Positions 53,269 through 62,811 are shown, counted from the first letter of the stretch. The stretch: 64,000 nucleotides of DNA from Pannonibacter phragmitetus DSM 14782 (GCF_000382365.1 NZ_KB908215.1:744001-808000), one strand, 5' to 3'. Made by a program: numbers and translations. Notes: a model not told the origin generated them from the letters alone.

Positions 53269-53290
53269 CCCAAAATGAAAGAGGTTTGCC

Positions 53291-54025
53291 TCAGGCAAAG
53301 AGCGCGTCGATGTCGTCCTGCGAGGCAACGTTGGAGTCGGTCTTGAGCGACGGGCCGTTGAGCAGGGCTGCATCGCCCTCGGCCTGCGCACGCATCTTGA
53401 CCTCAAGATCGTTGAAGCTCTCGATACCGCCCCAGATGTTCATCATGTCGATGATGCGCTCTTCAATGAAGCGCAGGGTATTGATCACCTTGGTGATGCG
53501 CTGGCCGGTCAGATCCTGGAAGTTACAGGCTTCAAAAATCAGGATGACCTTTTCCTGGATATCCTGAGCCATTTCACGGTCATGGCCGCTCACGCGGGCA
53601 GACAGCGTATTGGCGGTCTCGTCAATGAATTCGGCGGCGGACAGAATGCTGTCGGTCGCCCCTTCCGTACCTTCGACAACAGCATCCAGCTCGTTGGAAA
53701 CGCGCGCCATCTCCTCACCTTCCGACCCGGTGGTGTGGTGAAGGGCTGCGATTTCCTTCTTCGTGGCGTTGATGGCCTCGTAGATCGCGTCAAGTTCTGC
53801 CTTCAGCTTGGCAGCTTCATTGAGTTCCTTGCGGAACTCCTTCAGCACCTGATCGCTGATGGACTTGCTGTCGGCGGGCTCGTTGCCCTGCACAAGCGAC
53901 TTGAGCGCCCGGATCTCCGCCATCAGTTCCTGATGACGGTACTCCTCCAGTCTTTCTGGCTGCGCTGCAGCCGTCGCATCACGGAAAAGACTTTCAACCC
54001 GGAATGCACGTTTTGCCGCCGCCAT
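53291..54025 (-). CDS. cheZ: CheZ-family protein phosphatase
   Basis: 244 residues, mostly helical. The phosphatase helix carries IFEACNFQDLTGQRITKVI, matching the CheZ active-site Asp and Gln (D..TGQ) that dephosphorylate CheY-P. The C-terminus SQDDIDALFA is the type of acidic-hydrophobic tail that docks to CheY. Alphaproteobacterial CheZ-like proteins can also act on other receiver domains (for example in cell-cycle signalling), so the target is not certain. ATG 54025 has an AGGAG ribosome binding site. No other chemotaxis gene lies in the window. Confidence 0.88.
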   Translation of the reverse strand: MAAAKRAFRVESLFRDATAAAQPERLEEYRHQELMAEIRALKSLVQGNEPADSKSISDQVLKEFRKELNEAAKLKAELDAIYEAINATKKEIAALHHTTGSEGEEMARVSNELDAVVEGTEGATDSILSAAEFIDETANTLSARVSGHDREMAQDIQEKVILIFEACNFQDLTGQRITKVINTLRFIEERIIDMMNIWGGIESFNDLEVKMRAQAEGDAALLNGPSLKTDSNVASQDDIDALFA

Positions 54026-54245
54026 AACTGCTCCTGCTATCACGCAAATACTATAGGAGATTGCCCATCCTTAGGGTGATTTATAACCGCCGATGTTTAA
54101 GGAAATGTTCCCGGGTTACGTTGAAACGCGCAGATGATACGGATTCAGGCTATTGATGCGATTTTGGTTTTCAAGCTGCAGCGCAAGCGATTAAAGTCCG
54201 CGGGCGTGGATGGTTAACGCCGCGTGAGGAAGGTCCCGCAGCCCG

Positions 54246-54983
54246 GTGAAGCAGTTTCAGATGCCGCGCATTTCCATCACATGCCTTGCCCTTCTGCTTG
54301 CCGGCAGCCTCGCCGGCAAGGCTGTGGCGCAGCCGGATACCTTCACGACGGAGGAACTCGTGACCGGCTTCAACGCGACCGTCTTCGGCCTCGAGTACCG
54401 CACCTGGAGCTGGCAGCCCTATCTGGTGAAGAAATTCGCCAAGCCCGTCCGTTTCCGCATCTTCAGCCTGTCGCACAAGGACCGCCGGGCCGAAGTCGAG
54501 GCCTTCATTGCCGAAATGGACCGCAAGATCGCAGGCGTTTCGATCCAGGTGGCCAGCGCCACGGAAGAGCCGAACTTTGACGTCTACATCGTTGACCGGC
54601 ACCAGTATGAGGACGTGGTGCGCCAGTCGGTCTACAAGGACATGACCGCCGATGCGCCGGGCCGCTGCCTTGTGCGGGTGGAGTCCGGGCGGCGGGGCAT
54701 CAAGAACTCCCGTGCCGTCATTGTCTCCGATGAAGGCGATTTTCTGTTCCGCCGCTGTCTGGTGGAGGAACTGCTGCAGGGGCTCGGCCCCATGAATGAT
54801 GATGACCGCCTTGTACATTCGGTCTTCAACGACGGCTCGCGCCATAACCGCTTCACCGTTTTCGACCAGCTTATCCTGAACATGCTCTATGACCCGCGCA
54901 TCAAGCCCGGCATGTCCCCTTCCGAGGCAGAAAAGGTGCTGCCGGTGGTCGTGCGGGATGCCCGGCGGCGGATCCAGCCCTGA
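54246..54983 (+). CDS. DUF2927-domain secreted protein
   Basis: 245 residues (GTG 54246 after GGAAGG; ATG 54261 is an alternative). Signal peptide ending near AGKAVAQP. The DUF2927 pattern is clear: ELVTGFNATVFGLEYRTWSWQPYLVKKFAKPVRFRIF, RCLVRV.. and the C-terminal CLVEELLQGLGPMNDDDRLVHSVFNDGSRHNRFTVFDQLILNMLYDPRIKPGMS. This resembles a zinc-metallopeptidase-like scaffold without the usual zinc motif, and its function is unknown. It stands divergently from cheZ. Two TTAA motifs occur 30-60 bp upstream (54190, 54212). Confidence 0.85.
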   Translation: MKQFQMPRISITCLALLLAGSLAGKAVAQPDTFTTEELVTGFNATVFGLEYRTWSWQPYLVKKFAKPVRFRIFSLSHKDRRAEVEAFIAEMDRKIAGVSIQVASATEEPNFDVYIVDRHQYEDVVRQSVYKDMTADAPGRCLVRVESGRRGIKNSRAVIVSDEGDFLFRRCLVEELLQGLGPMNDDDRLVHSVFNDGSRHNRFTVFDQLILNMLYDPRIKPGMSPSEAEKVLPVVVRDARRRIQP

Positions 54984-55166
54984 GCCACCGGGCCCGCATC
55001 CGGCGGGTAAGCAGCCGTTCACCATATCCGCAAACCGTTCCTTTACCGTGATTCCAGATAGCCGGACTGGCTAGCGCGCCGTTCATCCTTTCCACGCGGT
55101 CAGATACCTAAAATTTGAACGAATGCCGGTCTCCGGCCGAAGGCTATCTGTTTGCGAGTAACGCCA

Positions 55167-55910
55167 ATGAAGCGGATCCTGATCCTGACTGCCATGGGGC
55201 TTATCAACGGCCTTATGCTGATGCCTGCCGTCTGCGGCAGTGCCATGGCCCAGAGCACGCACAGCGCCACCCCGCCGCCCGTGGTGCTCAGCCCGGATCT
55301 GGCAGAGCCCTGGCTGCTGCAGCTGCGCCCCCATGGCATCCAGCCGCCAAGGCCGCAGCCGCCGCAGCAGAGCTGGTTCTCCTTCGGTCAAAGAGCTGCC
55401 CCTGCCCCCGTGCAGCTGGCCCACGCCGAGCCAGCCCGCAAGGCACCGCAGGCCACCCGCCAGATCGACCCGAAATTCCTGCCTGCGGTGGTGGACTACA
55501 AAGGCCCCCACAAGCCGGGCACGATCGTGGTGGATACCAACACCCGGTATCTCTATCTGGTGCAGAATGACGGCACCGCGCGCCGCTATGGCATCGGCGT
55601 CGGCAAGCCGGGCTTTGAATGGGCCGGCACCCACAAGGTCACCCGCAAGGCGGAGTGGCCGGACTGGCGCCCGCCGGCCTCCATGCGCAAGCGCCGCCCG
55701 GAACTGCCCACCTTCATGGCAGGCGGGCCAAACAACCCGCTGGGCGCCCGGGCACTCTATCTCGGCTCGTCGCTTTACCGCATTCATGGCTCGAACGAGC
55801 CCTGGAGCATCGGCCATGCGGTGTCTTCCGGCTGCATCCGCATGCGCAACGAGGACGTGACCGATCTTTACGAGCGTGTCGGCGTCGGTGCGACGGTGAT
55901 CGTCATCTGA
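55167..55910 (+). CDS. L,D-transpeptidase (YkuD family)
   Basis: 247 residues with signal peptide (cleavage near GSAMAQS), a Pro/Gln-rich spacer (about residues 45-90) and a C-terminal YkuD domain. The catalytic motif is YRIHGSNEPWSIGHAVSSGCIRMRNEDV, with His, Ser, Cys and Arg in the expected arrangement (HGxx..SxGCIRM). Such enzymes form 3-3 peptidoglycan cross-links or attach proteins to peptidoglycan in the periplasm. Short-form enzymes of this type are numerous in Rhizobiales, so a specific role cannot be assigned. An in-frame start at 55152 is possible. Confidence 0.92.
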   Translation: MKRILILTAMGLINGLMLMPAVCGSAMAQSTHSATPPPVVLSPDLAEPWLLQLRPHGIQPPRPQPPQQSWFSFGQRAAPAPVQLAHAEPARKAPQATRQIDPKFLPAVVDYKGPHKPGTIVVDTNTRYLYLVQNDGTARRYGIGVGKPGFEWAGTHKVTRKAEWPDWRPPASMRKRRPELPTFMAGGPNNPLGARALYLGSSLYRIHGSNEPWSIGHAVSSGCIRMRNEDVTDLYERVGVGATVIVI

Positions 55911-55968
55911 TCTGGCGGCGCAGCCCCGGCAACGGTGCTGCTGCCGGTTGCGGCGAAAGATCCCGGCC

Positions 55969-57336
55969 ATGTTCCCCTTCTCCAGATCCCGGCACTCTGC
56001 CGCTCCCCATGCGGGCGCGGTCTATCTGCTGGCAGCCGTTGCTGCGGGCATCTCCGGCGGGCTGGCTGGCACGGCCTTTCACCTTGGCGTGGATGCCCTC
56101 TCCAGCCTGTACCGCGATCTGCGCCTTGCGGTGACTGACCCGCTGCTCTCGGCCCTCATGACGGCCGCCATCTCCGCACTTGGCGCACTTCTTGCTGCCC
56201 TGATCGTGCGCCGCATCGCGCCGGAAGCCGCGGGCAGCGGCATCCAGGAAGTGGAAGGTGCCATGGAGGGCCTGCGGCCCATGCGCTGGCTCCGGGTTCT
56301 CGTGGCGAAGTTCACCGGCGGGCTGCTGGCCCTGTCTTCCGGTCTGGTGCTTGGCCGGGAAGGCCCGACGATCCACATGTCGGCTGCCGCCGCCGCAGGC
56401 ATTTCGCAAGGCCTGGGCTTTACCGCAGATGACCGGCGCGGATTGCTCGCCGCAGGCGCGGCGGCTGGTCTTGCTGCGGCCTTTTCGGCCCCGCTCGCAG
56501 CCATTCTCTTCATCGTGGAAGAAACACGCCGCCAGTTCCCCTATGGCTACCGCACCTATATGGGAGTGATCCTCGCCAGCATCGCCAGCGGCCTCACGGT
56601 GGAGGGCCTTCTGGGCACCCGCCCGGCGCTGGAGATCGACACCAGTGCCCTGCCCGTTCTGAGCTTTCCGCTGTTCATCCTGCTCGGCGCGCTGCTGGGG
56701 GCGCTTGGCACAGGCTTCAACAGCGCTGTCCTTGCCAGTCTCGACGCGGTCCAGAAGCTGCCGAAACGGCTCTGGTGGCTGCCGCCTGTTGCTGCGGGCG
56801 GCCTCGCCGGTGCCCTGCTGATTGCCTTTCCCCTTGCAACGGGAGGCGGTGACCAGCTGGTCAGCTTCGTCACGGCCGATCATCTGGGCCTTGGCCTGCT
56901 TCTGCTGCTGACAGCGCTGCGTTTTGCCGGGGCGCTGGTATCCTACAGCATCGGTGTGCCGGGGGGCATCTTCGCGCCGATGCTTTCCATCGCCACCTGT
57001 GCGGGCCTTGCCTTCGGCGTTGTGGCCAGCCAGCTGCTTCCCGGCGCGGACCTTCCGGCACAGGCCTTTGCCATCGCCGCCATGGGCGGTTTCTTTGCCG
57101 CATCGGTAAGGGCGCCGCTCGTCGCGGTCGTGCTGGTGCTGGAACTGACGGGCGCCTATCCGCTGCTGCTGCCGGTGCTCGTCACCTGCGCTGCCGCAAC
57201 GCTGGCCGCTCATGCCCTGAACGGGCGGCCAATCTATGAAATGCTGCTGGAACGTACGCTCCGCCTTGCAGGCGAGACGCCGCCGCCAGCGGAGAAGGAC
57301 CGCACGCCCATCCAGCTCGGCCTTCCGGGAAGCTGA
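55969..57336 (+). CDS. CLC-family chloride/proton antiporter
   Basis: 455 residues, about fourteen hydrophobic segments. Anion-pathway motifs: GSGIQEV, LGREGPTIHMSA (gating Glu in GREGP) and GVPGGIFAPML. The internal proton glutamate is present in LFIVEETRRQF (corresponding to E203 of ClcA), so a H+/Cl- exchanger rather than a channel is expected. No C-terminal CBS domains. ATG 55969 was chosen over 55948. The gene ends 7 bp before a 108-bp repeat that separates it from the convergent glc operon. Confidence 0.93.
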   Translation: MFPFSRSRHSAAPHAGAVYLLAAVAAGISGGLAGTAFHLGVDALSSLYRDLRLAVTDPLLSALMTAAISALGALLAALIVRRIAPEAAGSGIQEVEGAMEGLRPMRWLRVLVAKFTGGLLALSSGLVLGREGPTIHMSAAAAAGISQGLGFTADDRRGLLAAGAAAGLAAAFSAPLAAILFIVEETRRQFPYGYRTYMGVILASIASGLTVEGLLGTRPALEIDTSALPVLSFPLFILLGALLGALGTGFNSAVLASLDAVQKLPKRLWWLPPVAAGGLAGALLIAFPLATGGGDQLVSFVTADHLGLGLLLLLTALRFAGALVSYSIGVPGGIFAPMLSIATCAGLAFGVVASQLLPGADLPAQAFAIAAMGGFFAASVRAPLVAVVLVLELTGAYPLLLPVLVTCAAATLAAHALNGRPIYEMLLERTLRLAGETPPPAEKDRTPIQLGLPGS

Positions 57337-57342
57337 GCCGAC

Positions 57343-57450
57343 TCATACCAAGGCGCTGAGATGCTGACGCATCACGCCTTGAAATTGCTCAGGCGCCGCG
57401 CGGGCTTGACCAACTCTCGATGAGTCAAGCTCATCGAGAGTTGGCATCAG
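57343..57450 (+). repeat. RIME-like 108-bp structured intergenic repeat, copy 3
   Basis: Nearly identical to 30600-30706. The terminal hairpin is CCAACTCTCGATGAG-TCAAG-CTCATCGAGAGTTGG (arms and loop), a compensatory A-T/T-A versus G-C change in the stem. Its last bases contain the glcF stop codon (57447-57449), so it may serve as the 3' end structure for both convergent transcripts. Confidence 0.88.
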
Positions 57451-58778
57451 TACGCGACGGTCAGCCCCTTGCCCTCCAGAGCCTCCGGACAGGGCCCGCC
57501 ATAGGCCCAGTCCAGCAACTCCGCCGTATGCACCACGGGGATATCAATCCCGGTTCCGATTTGCGTCATGCAGCCGATGTTGCCGGTGGCGACCAGATCC
57601 GGCACCGTCTTGCGGATGTTGGCAACCTTTCGGTCCCTGAGGCGCGTGGCAATTTCCGGCTGGAGAATGTTGTAGGTGCCTGCCGAGCCGCAGCACAGAT
57701 GCCCCTCCGGCACATCCTTCACGGTGAAGCCTGCGGCCTTCAGCAGGTCCTTCGGCTGGCGGGTGATCTTCTGCCCGTGCTGCATGGAGCAGGCGGAGTG
57801 ATAGGCAATCGTCAGCCCGCCGGGACGCACCGGCGCGCCAAGATCCAGCCCGGTCAGAAACTCGGTGATGTCCTTGGCCAGACCAGACACCTGCGCCGCC
57901 CGCTCCGCATAGGCCGGATCATTGCGCAGCATGAAGCCATAATCCTTGATCGTCGTGCCGCAGCCGGAAGCGGTGATGAGGATGGCGTCGAGCCCTTCGC
58001 CGTCCGCCTCGCGCATCCACACATCCACATTGCGCCGGGCATTGGCGAGGGCATCCTCCTCCCGGCCCATGTGATGCACCAGCGCACCGCAGCAGCCCTC
58101 GCCCTTGGGCAGCACCACCTCATATCCGGCCCGCGTCAGCAGGCGGATGGTGGCATCGTTGATGGAGGGGGCCAGTACCGGCTGGGCGCAACCGTTGAGC
58201 AGGGCGACCCTGCCCTTCTTCGCCGCCGCCTGCGGCTGGAAGTTGCCCGGCGCCTCATACTGGCCACGTCCTGGCGCCTTGGAAGGAGCAAGCGAAAGCA
58301 TCGCGCCCAGCTTGGCAAAGGGACCGCCCAGCGCCTTGAAGGCTCCCGCCAGCGGCCGGCCCATATAGGCCCCCACCAGCGCCAGCCGGAAGCGGCCGGG
58401 ATAGGGCAGGACAGCGGCCAGCAGCGAGCGGATCAGCCGGTCAGCCAGCGGACGGCGCCAGGTCTGCTCAATATGGGCGCGGGCGTGGTCCACCAGATGC
58501 ATGTAATTCACGCCCGAGGGACAGGTGGTCATGCAGGACAGGCACGACAGGCAGCGGTCCACGTGGCGCACGATCTGTTCATCCGCCGGACGGCCGTTTT
58601 CCAGCATGTCCTTGATCATGTAGATGCGCCCGCGCGGGCTATCCAGCTCATCGCCCAGCAGGGTGAAGGTGGGGCAAGTGGCCGTGCAGAAGCCGCAATG
58701 CACGCATTTGCGCAGAATCTTCTCCGATTCGGCCACATGCGGATCTGCGAGCTGTTCGGCGGTGAAATTGGTCTGCAT
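57447..58778 (-). CDS. glcF: Glycolate oxidase iron-sulfur subunit
   Basis: 443 residues. Two 4Fe-4S motifs near the N-terminus, CVHCGFCTATCP and CLSCLSCMTTCPSG, followed by two CCG-type cysteine-rich domains (about GCCGALVHHMGREEDA and HLCCGSAGTYNIL). GlcF passes electrons from the FAD subunits to the quinone pool at the membrane. Third gene of the glcD-glcE-glcF run, starting 21 bp after glcE. The stop codon lies inside the RIME-like repeat. Confidence 0.95.
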   Translation of the reverse strand: MQTNFTAEQLADPHVAESEKILRKCVHCGFCTATCPTFTLLGDELDSPRGRIYMIKDMLENGRPADEQIVRHVDRCLSCLSCMTTCPSGVNYMHLVDHARAHIEQTWRRPLADRLIRSLLAAVLPYPGRFRLALVGAYMGRPLAGAFKALGGPFAKLGAMLSLAPSKAPGRGQYEAPGNFQPQAAAKKGRVALLNGCAQPVLAPSINDATIRLLTRAGYEVVLPKGEGCCGALVHHMGREEDALANARRNVDVWMREADGEGLDAILITASGCGTTIKDYGFMLRNDPAYAERAAQVSGLAKDITEFLTGLDLGAPVRPGGLTIAYHSACSMQHGQKITRQPKDLLKAAGFTVKDVPEGHLCCGSAGTYNILQPEIATRLRDRKVANIRKTVPDLVATGNIGCMTQIGTGIDIPVVHTAELLDWAYGGPCPEALEGKGLTVAY

Positions 58779-58799
58779 GCATCACCTGAGGGTCAAGGG

Positions 58800-60068
58800 T
58801 CACAGATCCGGCGCGATACGGCCGGGATTGAGAATGCCTTTCGGGTCGAACTGGGCTTTCAGCCGCCGCGACAATGCTGCCAGCGCCGGTTCCTGCGGCT
58901 CGAACACCGGCACGCTGGACCGCGCTCCGGCATCGGCCCGCACCAGCATGGCATGGCCGCCGCCGTGGTCCGCCAGAGCATCACGAATGGGCACGTCATG
59001 CAGATTGCCATCAAGGCACTGCAGCCAGACGAGCCCGCCGCTCCAGTCAAAGAAGGCTTCCACCGGAATGCTCTGCCTCAGGCTGGCGAGATATCTTGCC
59101 CCCGAAGCTGGCGGCAGCGACACGCGCCAGACCGGCAGGCTGCCGCCTGCAAAGGGCTGGCAATCGCGGATCGCGGCCCAGGCGGCACGGGACGCCGTGT
59201 CCTCCAGCCGCTCCACGGCAGCCTCATCCGGCAAGTCCTCAGCCAGCAGGCGGGACAGTGCGGCAAAGCGGTAGTCGACAGAGGGACCGAAGCCCTCCAG
59301 CCGGATCAGCGTCACTGCCTTGTCCCGGTCCTGCCCGGCAAGGCCGAGCCTTGCAAACAGGCCCTCGGGCAGATGCGCCGCCGCCGACACTTCGGCAGGC
59401 ATGCCCATCGCCCGGCAGAGGGCGGCAACCGCCGTGGCATCATCCAGCCCCTCGATCAGCAGGCTGACGCTGGTCTCCGCCCGTGGATTGACCTTGAGCG
59501 TCAGCTCGGTGGACAGCGCCAGCGTGCCCCAGGAGCCGCAGAGCGCACGGGGCAGATCGTAGCCGGTGACGTTCTTCACCACCTTGCCGCCTGCGCGGAA
59601 AATCTCCCCGCGCCCCGAGACGGCTTCCATCCCGAGCACGTGATCACGGGCAGCGCCTGCCTTGATGCGCCGGGGCCCGGAGAGATTGGCAGCCAGCGTT
59701 CCGCCCAGCGTGCCTCTCGCCGCAGCGCCGCCCAGCAGCGGGCCATAGTCCATCGGTTCGAAGGAAAGCTCCTGCCCCGCAGCGGCGACCGCTGCCTCGA
59801 TTTCGGCCAGCGGCGTGCCTGCCAGCGCAGTCAGCACCAGTTCGGCAGGCTCATAGACGAGGATGCCGGAGAGAGCCGACAGGTCCGCCACAAGTCCAGC
59901 CTGAACCGGACGGCCCAGCGCCCGCTTGGAGCCCTGACCGATGATTTCAAGCGGCAGATCCCCGGCAGCCGCGTGGGCCACCAGGTCACGCAATTCTTCA
60001 CCATTGCGGGGCCGCACGGCTTTCAGCGCAGCAGCATCTGGAGCCAAGGTGGTCTGGTCTGGGGTCAT
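58800..60068 (-). CDS. glcE: Glycolate oxidase FAD-binding subunit
   Basis: 422 residues, FAD-binding PCMH fold: LPLEIIGQGSKRALGRP, YEPAELVLTALAGTPLAEIEAAVAAAGQELSFEP, GGAAARGTLGGTLAANLSGPRRIKAGAARDHVLGM, and KNVTGYDLPRALCGSWGTLALSTELTLKV. The C-terminus FDPKGILNPGRIAPDL is typical. ATG 60068 lies 13 bp after glcD; the open frame to 60149 overlaps glcD and is not used. Confidence 0.94.
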   Translation of the reverse strand: MTPDQTTLAPDAAALKAVRPRNGEELRDLVAHAAAGDLPLEIIGQGSKRALGRPVQAGLVADLSALSGILVYEPAELVLTALAGTPLAEIEAAVAAAGQELSFEPMDYGPLLGGAAARGTLGGTLAANLSGPRRIKAGAARDHVLGMEAVSGRGEIFRAGGKVVKNVTGYDLPRALCGSWGTLALSTELTLKVNPRAETSVSLLIEGLDDATAVAALCRAMGMPAEVSAAAHLPEGLFARLGLAGQDRDKAVTLIRLEGFGPSVDYRFAALSRLLAEDLPDEAAVERLEDTASRAAWAAIRDCQPFAGGSLPVWRVSLPPASGARYLASLRQSIPVEAFFDWSGGLVWLQCLDGNLHDVPIRDALADHGGGHAMLVRADAGARSSVPVFEPQEPALAALSRRLKAQFDPKGILNPGRIAPDL

Positions 60069-60081
60069 CTGTTCCACCTGC

Positions 60082-61578
60082 TCAAAAACGCGGAATGTCC
60101 GGGAAAGGCATTTTCCCCTTGTGCACATGCATGCGGCCAAGCTCGGCACAGCGGTGCAGCACGGGGAAGACCTTGCCGGGATTGAGGAGCTGGCGCTCGT
60201 CGAAGGCGCATTTGACCCGCTGCTGCTGCTTCAGGTCATCCTCAGTGAACATCTCCGGCATCAGGTCGCGTTTTTCGATGCCGACGCCATGCTCGCCGGT
60301 CAGCACGCCCCCCACCTCGACGCAAAGCCGCAGGATGTCGGCGCCGAAGGCCTCGGCAGCCTCCAGTTCTCCCGGCAGATTGGCATCATAGAGGATCAGC
60401 GGATGCAGGTTGCCGTCTCCGGCGTGGAAGACGTTGGCGACCCTTAGCCCATGCTTCTCCGACAGCGCCCGCATGCCGGCCAGCACACGCGGCAGCTCGC
60501 GCCGGGGAATGGTGCCGTCCATGCACAGATAGTCGGGCGAAATGCGCCCCACCGCCGGGAAAGCCGCCTTACGCCCGGCCCAGAACACCATCCGCTCTTC
60601 TTCACTGGTTGAAACGCGCAAATAGCCGGAGTTGTTGGCGCGGGCGATTTCCTCGACGCGGGCGAGGAGATAGTCCACCTCCGCTTCCGGCCCGTCCAGC
60701 TCCACGATCAGCAGTGCCTCGGCTTCGCGCGGATAACCGGCATGGACGAAATCCTCCGCCGCCTCAAGTGCCAGCTTGTCCATCATCTCCAGACCGCCGG
60801 GAATGATGCCGGCGGCGATGATATCCGCTACGCAGCGTCCGGCATCTTCGGTGGCAGAGAAACCGACCAGCGCGGCGCGGGCCGTTTCCGGCTTCTGCAG
60901 GATGCGCACGGTAACTTCCGTCACGACGCCAAGCAGCCCTTCGGACCCGGTCATCATGGCCAGAAGATCATAGCCTTCCGCATCCAGATGCTTGCCGCCA
61001 AGCCGGATGACCTCCCCCGTCACCAGCACCATTTCGAGGCCCAGCACGTTGTTGGTGGTGAGGCCATATTTAAGGCTGTGCACGCCGCCGGAGTTTTCCG
61101 CGATATTGCCGCCGATGGAACAGGCGATCTGCGAGGACGGGTCCGGCGCGTAATAGAAGCCCTCGTGCTCCACGGCGCGGGTGATGCCAAGGTTGGTCAC
61201 GCCGGGCTGGACAGTGACGGCACGGTTGGGGAAGTCGATATCGAGGATGCGGTTGAACTTCATCATCGACATGAGCACGCCATCGGCCACCGGCAGTGCG
61301 CCGCCGGAGAGCGAGGTGCCGGCCCCGCGCGGCACCACCTTGACGCCGTTGTCATAGCAGTAGCGCAAAACAGCCGAGACCTGCTCCACCGTTTCCGGCA
61401 GCACGACGATCAGCGGCATCTGGCGGTAGGCGGTCAGCGCATCGGTCTCATAGGGGCGCATGCCGGTGTCATCGGCAATCACACCCTCTCCCGGCACGAT
61501 GGCCTGAAGCGCGGAAACGATCTCCGCCCGGCGCGCCAGAATGGCGCCATCCGGCTGCGGCATGGCAAGTCCGGCCAT
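60082..61578 (-). CDS. glcD: Glycolate oxidase catalytic subunit
   Basis: 498 residues of the FAD-linked oxidase family; oxidises glycolate to glyoxylate. FAD-binding segments VVPRGAGTSLSGGALPV, YYAPDPSSQIACSIGGNIAENSGGVHSLKYG and GSEGLLGVVTEVTVRIL; C-terminal cap with VANVFHAGDGNLHPLILYD, GEHGVGIEKRDLMPEMF and KCAFDERQLLNPGKVFP. ATG 61578 has a GGAGAGGAG ribosome binding site. First gene of glcDEF, divergent from a LysR regulator across 182 bp. Closely related enzymes oxidise D-lactate, so substrate is inferred from the trio of subunits. Confidence 0.94.
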   Translation of the reverse strand: MAGLAMPQPDGAILARRAEIVSALQAIVPGEGVIADDTGMRPYETDALTAYRQMPLIVVLPETVEQVSAVLRYCYDNGVKVVPRGAGTSLSGGALPVADGVLMSMMKFNRILDIDFPNRAVTVQPGVTNLGITRAVEHEGFYYAPDPSSQIACSIGGNIAENSGGVHSLKYGLTTNNVLGLEMVLVTGEVIRLGGKHLDAEGYDLLAMMTGSEGLLGVVTEVTVRILQKPETARAALVGFSATEDAGRCVADIIAAGIIPGGLEMMDKLALEAAEDFVHAGYPREAEALLIVELDGPEAEVDYLLARVEEIARANNSGYLRVSTSEEERMVFWAGRKAAFPAVGRISPDYLCMDGTIPRRELPRVLAGMRALSEKHGLRVANVFHAGDGNLHPLILYDANLPGELEAAEAFGADILRLCVEVGGVLTGEHGVGIEKRDLMPEMFTEDDLKQQQRVKCAFDERQLLNPGKVFPVLHRCAELGRMHVHKGKMPFPDIPRF

Positions 61579-61760
61579 TTTCTCTCCTCTCCGGCAAAAA
61601 TGTGATCCATTCTTGCCCTCCTGCCCGTAAGACAGCAAACGGACCGGCTCCACCGCCCCGGAAATGCCCTCTGTCAGCCTTACGGAAAGGCAGTCTGGCA
61701 AAAAACCGGCGCAAGCGGAATATCCGGTCCCTTACTAGCTCTCTTTCCGGCGGGAATAAA

Positions 61761-62702
61761 ATGAGCAATCTGACCGATATGGAAATCTTCGCCCGGGTCG
61801 TCACAGCCGGCAGCATGTCGGCCGCAGGACGGGAGATGGGGCTTTCCCCCGCCGTCGTGTCGAAACGCATCCGCCGGCTGGAGGACAAGCTCGGCACCCG
61901 CCTTCTGCAACGCACCACCCGGCAGATTGCCCTGACAGAGGCCGGCCATGGCTTCTATGACCGGGTTCTCGCCATTCTTGCCTCAGTCGAGGAAGCCGAG
62001 ACCTTTGTGACACGTGGATCGGCCCAGGCGCGCGGCACGCTGAAGGTCAGCGCGCCCACATCCTTCGGCCGCATGCACGTGGCGCCTTATCTCGCCCGCT
62101 TCCTCGAAGCTAATCCGGACCTTTATGTCAGCCTCGATCTGTCGGACGAGTTCGCCGACATCGTCGGTGACGGCTACGATCTCGCCATCCGCATTGCCGA
62201 ACTGTCCGACTCCAGCCTCGTTGCCCGGCGCCTTGCCCCCGTGCACCGGGTGCTCTGCGCCGCCCCGTCCTATATCGAGCGGCATGGCGAGCCGAAGAGC
62301 ATCGATGATCTCGTCGAGAACCACGTCCGGGTTGCCGCCGCCGCGCAGGATCCCTGGCGGCTGATGGGGCCGCGTGGCCTGGAAATCGTCAAGACGGACG
62401 CCCCCTTGCGCACCAATTCCAGCGAGGTGGTACGCGAAGCAGTACTTTCCGGCGTGGGCATTGCCCTGCGCTCCACATGGGATGTGGGCCCGGAACTGCG
62501 GGACGGCAAACTGAAGATCGTGCTGCCCCAATACCGCGCTTCCAAGGACGTGGGCCTGCATGCGGTCTATCCGACCCGGCGCTTCCTGCCGGCCAAAGTC
62601 AGGGTTTTCATCGACTTTCTGGCCCAGCTCTACGGTCCGCAGCCCTATTGGGACGAGGGCCTGTCCGGCTGGCTCGGCAGCATGGAACGCGCGGCGGGCT
62701 GA
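61761..62702 (+). CDS. LysR-family transcriptional regulator, probably of glcDEF
   Basis: 313 residues. N-terminal winged HTH (MEIFARVVTAGSMSAAGREMGLSPAVVSKRIRRLEDKLGTRLLQRTTRQIALTEAG) and a LysR substrate-binding domain beginning GTLKVSAPTSFGRMHVAPYLARFL. The sequence belongs to the CrgA/DhcR-like group, whose members often control a divergent operon in response to its substrate. Divergent placement from glcDEF suggests that role; E. coli uses the unrelated GntR-type GlcC, so this would be a different solution. ATG 61761 follows a weak GGCGGG site. Confidence 0.9.
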   Translation: MSNLTDMEIFARVVTAGSMSAAGREMGLSPAVVSKRIRRLEDKLGTRLLQRTTRQIALTEAGHGFYDRVLAILASVEEAETFVTRGSAQARGTLKVSAPTSFGRMHVAPYLARFLEANPDLYVSLDLSDEFADIVGDGYDLAIRIAELSDSSLVARRLAPVHRVLCAAPSYIERHGEPKSIDDLVENHVRVAAAAQDPWRLMGPRGLEIVKTDAPLRTNSSEVVREAVLSGVGIALRSTWDVGPELRDGKLKIVLPQYRASKDVGLHAVYPTRRFLPAKVRVFIDFLAQLYGPQPYWDEGLSGWLGSMERAAG

Positions 62703-62811
62703 CGGCGTAGCTCTGCGTATGAGCCACAGTGACGCACCCGCTTGCAGCTTGAAAAGAGTAGAATATCTTCTCTGTGACCGGCTTGGCGGCCGTGACTGAG
62801 GGAGAAACGCG

